NCBI RefSeq assembly: GCF_020283565.1
Contig: NC_060062.1
Span: forward strand, 57,868,439 to 57,932,438
Source of the DNA: Trifolium pratense
Lineage: Eukaryota > Streptophyta > Magnoliopsida > Fabales > Fabaceae
DNA length: 64,000 nt
Direction of reading: 5' to 3'
Below the pieces are notes generated by a model. That model was not told the origin of the DNA, did no database searches, and saw only the letters and a list, made by a program, of their open reading frames with translations. How positions within the stretch are numbered: position 1 is the stretch's first letter; every line of letters starts with the position of its first letter. Shown here one piece after another: positions 60,516 through 64,000 of this stretch. A program made the position numbers and the translations under genes.

Positions 60516-61874
60516 AGCAAATTAATAAATTAAAAAACTGTTATGGCTGGGTGTCGAACCTTTGACCCCTTGGTTGATGAATAATAAAAAAAAAAACAGA
60601 TCAATTTTTTTTAAGAAAAAACTTATCTCCTACTCACACAACTGCATCGTTCCTACTCACAGTTCCTTGGTTCCAACTTCCAACTCTCCTCTTTCTCTAC
60701 TCTAATTCCTGATCAACGCCATCTTGTCAATCCTCCATCTCCACCTTGCCGTCGAACCCTAATTCCTTATACCCTCGTTCAACCTCAATCTTCGTCGAAC
60801 CTTATGTCCTTCGTTTCGGCCCAAAACACCTCCATCGAACCCTAAATTTCGCGATTCTCAGTATACCCAGAACGACAATTCTCTGTGTAACAACCTTATA
60901 TAGTTATATCTCAACATTTTCATTGATTGGGTAACGACAATTCTATGTGTAACCCACTGTTTTGATTGGGTTTATCTTTTATTTTAATTTTAATTTCATT
61001 GATTCATATTATATGGGATTGTTAATTGTTGATTTGATTGATGATGATTGTTAATATTAACCAGTATTACTAGTATTTTTTAATTTCAAGTTGTGTTTGT
61101 TTTCTTGCCATTTGAATTGTGTCTGCTGCATGTTTATATTGTGATTTTGCTGTTGTTTCAGTGGTGTCAGAGGAGGTGTCTGCTGTTTGAGGATATTGTT
61201 GGTTTGTGCTTTAATTGGTTTGGTATGGCTGTGTGTTTTTGTTGGGTTTGGCCGAGGGATTGTGTCTTTTCTTCGTGTTTCCTTTAAATTGTTACGCCTC
61301 GGTTTGGTTTGATGTATTGTGCTTCTTGATAATGGTTGAAATAGTCATCAAGCTAATGTTAATGTGGCAGCCCTCTTTGAGCTTGATTCATTCCCCAATT
61401 GTTACTCTTTTGAATTTCATCTTTGATTTTATGTTACTAGTGTTGTGTGATCAAATTTTTTGATTACTGTAGACTGGTGATTTTATTTCATTCTGTGTGG
61501 TAGTAGTTGGAAGCTTATCCACTGATCTTTAAAAGCTAGCTGGCTAAATATACATTTGATAGCTTCATATACCACCGACATGGTACACCAATTTCACGGT
61601 TTCTATCATTCCTATGTTTTTATTTATATCCATATAGTTGAGGCTAACTCCTAACAAATATTGCGAACTTATTTGGTTTCAGATCATGTTACTATGAACT
61701 TTGCCAGAAGTGGAGGACATGGGATGTTAACAAATGTAATGAGGCATACTACTCCTATGATACTTCAAATTCACATTTGTTCAAGATACGTTTGTTAGAT
61801 TTCCTTTAAGTCATTTTAAATGAGACTTTAGAATACAAGCTGACCGAAATGCATTGTGTTGTTGAACTTTTTCA
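60516..61874. other. Probable interior of the CACTA-type element or unannotated sequence
   Basis: C/T-rich, leader-like sequence at about 60620-60850 (ATCTCCACCTTGCCGTCGAA) is followed by T/G-rich DNA without a good frame. It could be the 5' part of a captured gene or of a transposase transcript. No domain is recognisable. Confidence 0.35.
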
Positions 61875-61882
61875 CTTCTATG

Positions 61883-62745
61883 CAGGGACGGACACATGTA
61901 GGGGCTGAGTGTGACTTTAGCCACACCAGATGTTTCCAAAAAAAATTTATATACTGAAAAGAAAGAAAAAAGTACAGAATTGTTAACCTCAAACAATCAC
62001 ATATTCTTTCTCTCTTCCTCTTCAAATTCTCAATAAGCAAGATCAGAAGTGTCTACCTCAAATCCTCAATCTTTCAATTTTCTACCAATTGTAAGCTTAT
62101 AGGTGTGTTTGAAAATCTAAGGTAAAGTGAGTATTCCAATTTTCTCCTATTCTTTTCTCCTTTTTCAGCTGAATCCTAAAACCTCAATTTGTTAAAATTT
62201 CAATTTTCCCAATTTCTCATAAATGGGTACCTTTATAATCAATTGGTGTGAAGAACAATAGTTATTTAGTTGTGATTTTGATCTGTTATGTTCAGTAGGT
62301 TATTGTATGATTGCATTACTTTGTATTGTTAATATACCTTGAATTTGTTCCTCTAGCTTTGATAGTCTGCTTTGGTGTTTGATGATATGGTTATTTGTTT
62401 GGATAGTGTCCTGCTATATTATGCAAGTGTTGTAATGTTTCCTTACCATGAGTTCAACAATAAAAGAACATAGGCATCACGGGAAAATAACTTGACTTTA
62501 CTCAATTTTGATCTTATTATGTGCATGGTTTTGCCCATCAACTTCAATTGACACCTATTTCTTGTGCTAAGACTTGCAAAGATGTTAGTGGTTTTTTCGG
62601 TAAGATCAATATGCTTGTTAATTTCATACAGTCTTCTAATAAGAGACAAAAATTGTTTTAGGAATCAGGACAAACAAGTAACTCAGTTTGCAAAATTTCT
62701 TTTATGTTTAGCCACACTGATATTAAACGTTTGGATCCGTCCCTG
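61883..62745. mobile_element. Non-autonomous hAT element, CAGGGACGGA family (863 bp)
   Basis: Ends CAGGGACGGACACATG and, reverse-complemented, CAGGGACGGATCCAAA, with a perfect 8-bp duplication CTTCTATG (61875-61882, 62746-62753). TTTAGCCACACCA lies near its left end, as near the right end of the element at 39173, so the two are relatives in opposite orientation. No transposase frame. Confidence 0.9.
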
Positions 62746-62753
62746 CTTCTATG

Positions 62754-64000
62754 TAATGTATAATATTTGCATTGATGTCAGGTTCTGCATGACTAGGCAT
62801 CCCAGCGATATATTTGTTGAAATTTGTGAGATGTCTTTCCTTTCACAAGGTATAGGTTAATGACTTTCTTTATGGTTTTTTTATCACACCTAGCTGGCGC
62901 ACTATTTATGTGGAGGATATTGCTTGCTCAGATTCTTAGTTCACAGTTTTTTTATAGTTAAGGTTTGCCTAACTAAAAATTTGTCAAAGCAAAGTTTTAC
63001 TATAGTACATTTGAAACATATATTTTTATTGTGTTATGATCTTTTTAGGCTGACTTCTATCAATGAAAGAACCATCCCTTCCTATTTCTTTGTTCTGTCA
63101 GATAGAAATATAAGAAGACCCAAAAGAGCCATTATTTACCACTTTAGGCGGTGGGGGTGAATTGGGGGGGGGTTACATACAACCTAGGCAAAGTGGTTTA
63201 TGATTGAATCTCAGAGGCATTCTTATCATTTGGTAGATCCAAGTCCATGGCCTAGTTCGGGTTCACTCGGAGCTTTGGCAACCATATTAAACAGAAAATC
63301 AATTGGAACACAAAATAAGAAAGGTTGCATCTTAAATTAAAATCTATTGTTCATATGATCTATTTGTATTGAATGAATGGAATGCTAATTGTCCAATTCA
63401 ATAGCTATTACTTCAAATGTTATCTGACTTTGTTGCTATGTCAAAATTGTGGACATTATTATGAAATGGAAGCCTTGTATGAACTCTCTCCGGTTGACAA
63501 GTCTTAATTCATTACATTTTTATACCGGAACAAATGCGGCCTTATTATCATAGGTTAGTGTCCTGCTGTGTGCCATTCTTTTGCTAGAATACATGACGGT
63601 GATGTGTCTCTAAAGCCTAATGCATTCTTGTTTAAAGATTAAAGAATTATATACTTATGTAGGTATCAGCTGAAGATATTAAGTTAGTCTTGTTCTATTT
63701 ACACAGCACATCTCCTAAATTGATTAAGTTAATCCATCCATTCATCATTTTCTGTATGTGGTAAGTTTTACATTAAATTTTTATCACATCATCTCCCCAA
63801 TTAATTGCATTTCCATTCAATTATCAGCCTGAAAATAAATGTCTGACATTGCTCTCAATTTTGCTAAAATAGAAACACAACTTTGTTGCACAGCTGCAAC
63901 AAGATCAAGTAATTTGGTTAATGTAGCTAAACTGAATTCTTAAACCACTATAATCCTGTTTGTTCTAATTAGGTGATTGGGTCTTCTAAAAGCTACCACA
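62754..64000. other. Right edge of window, no gene recognised
   Basis: No frame above 80 codons has recognisable content. A G-run (63164-63172) and scattered AT-rich sequence are all that stands out. May still belong to the element starting at 60254. Confidence 0.35.

Overview
The window is plant nuclear DNA: AT-rich, with large spliced genes and many nested transposable elements. The host proteins, the SIRE-type Copia remnants and the MITE types fit a eudicot, most likely a legume of the Medicago/Trifolium/Pisum group. That placement is inference from family resemblance, not a database result.

Only two host genes are convincing. At the left edge, on the + strand, is the 3' three-quarters of a respiratory burst oxidase (RBOH, RbohE-like). 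Thirteen exons between 168 and 6022 join in consistent phase; the N-terminus lies outside the window. On the - strand, 19109 to 14090, is a complete five-exon FMO1-like flavin monooxygenase of 523 codons plus stop. It has a TATA-like box about 90 bp upstream of the ATG and a tandem 70-bp repeat further up.

Nearly everything else is mobile DNA, and most insertions can be resolved by their target-site duplications (TSDs). They are: a young non-coding LTR element (6258-9036); a tiny TRIM (9926-10278); a Stowaway MITE (19790-20048); a deleted SIRE-like element (20088-24014); a three-level nest of a hAT-like element (25850-36340) holding a LINE (26704-36125) that holds a second deleted SIRE-like element (30213-33843); three small hAT-type elements (37820-38575, 39173-40118, 61883-62745); a SINE (40154-40289); and another Stowaway MITE (55581-55868).

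The most interesting part is 40470-59543. A young Copia element (40470-55030, - strand) is split in its reverse transcriptase by a 9,980-bp CACTA transposon (41911-51890, TSD TCA). That CACTA looks intact. It has an uninterrupted 1092-aa TNP2-type transposase and a nine-exon second gene whose phases all agree. The second gene fuses a TNPA/Transposase_24-like region to a Ulp1-type cysteine-protease-like domain. Less than 1 kb beyond the Copia element lies a 3,553-bp relative of the same CACTA family (55991-59543, TSD CAT). It has kept the terminal hairpin arrays but, in place of transposase genes, carries a multi-exon fragment of a host WD-repeat-like gene with its introns (a Pack-CACTA). A third, unrelated CACTA-type end begins at 60254 and runs towards the right edge.
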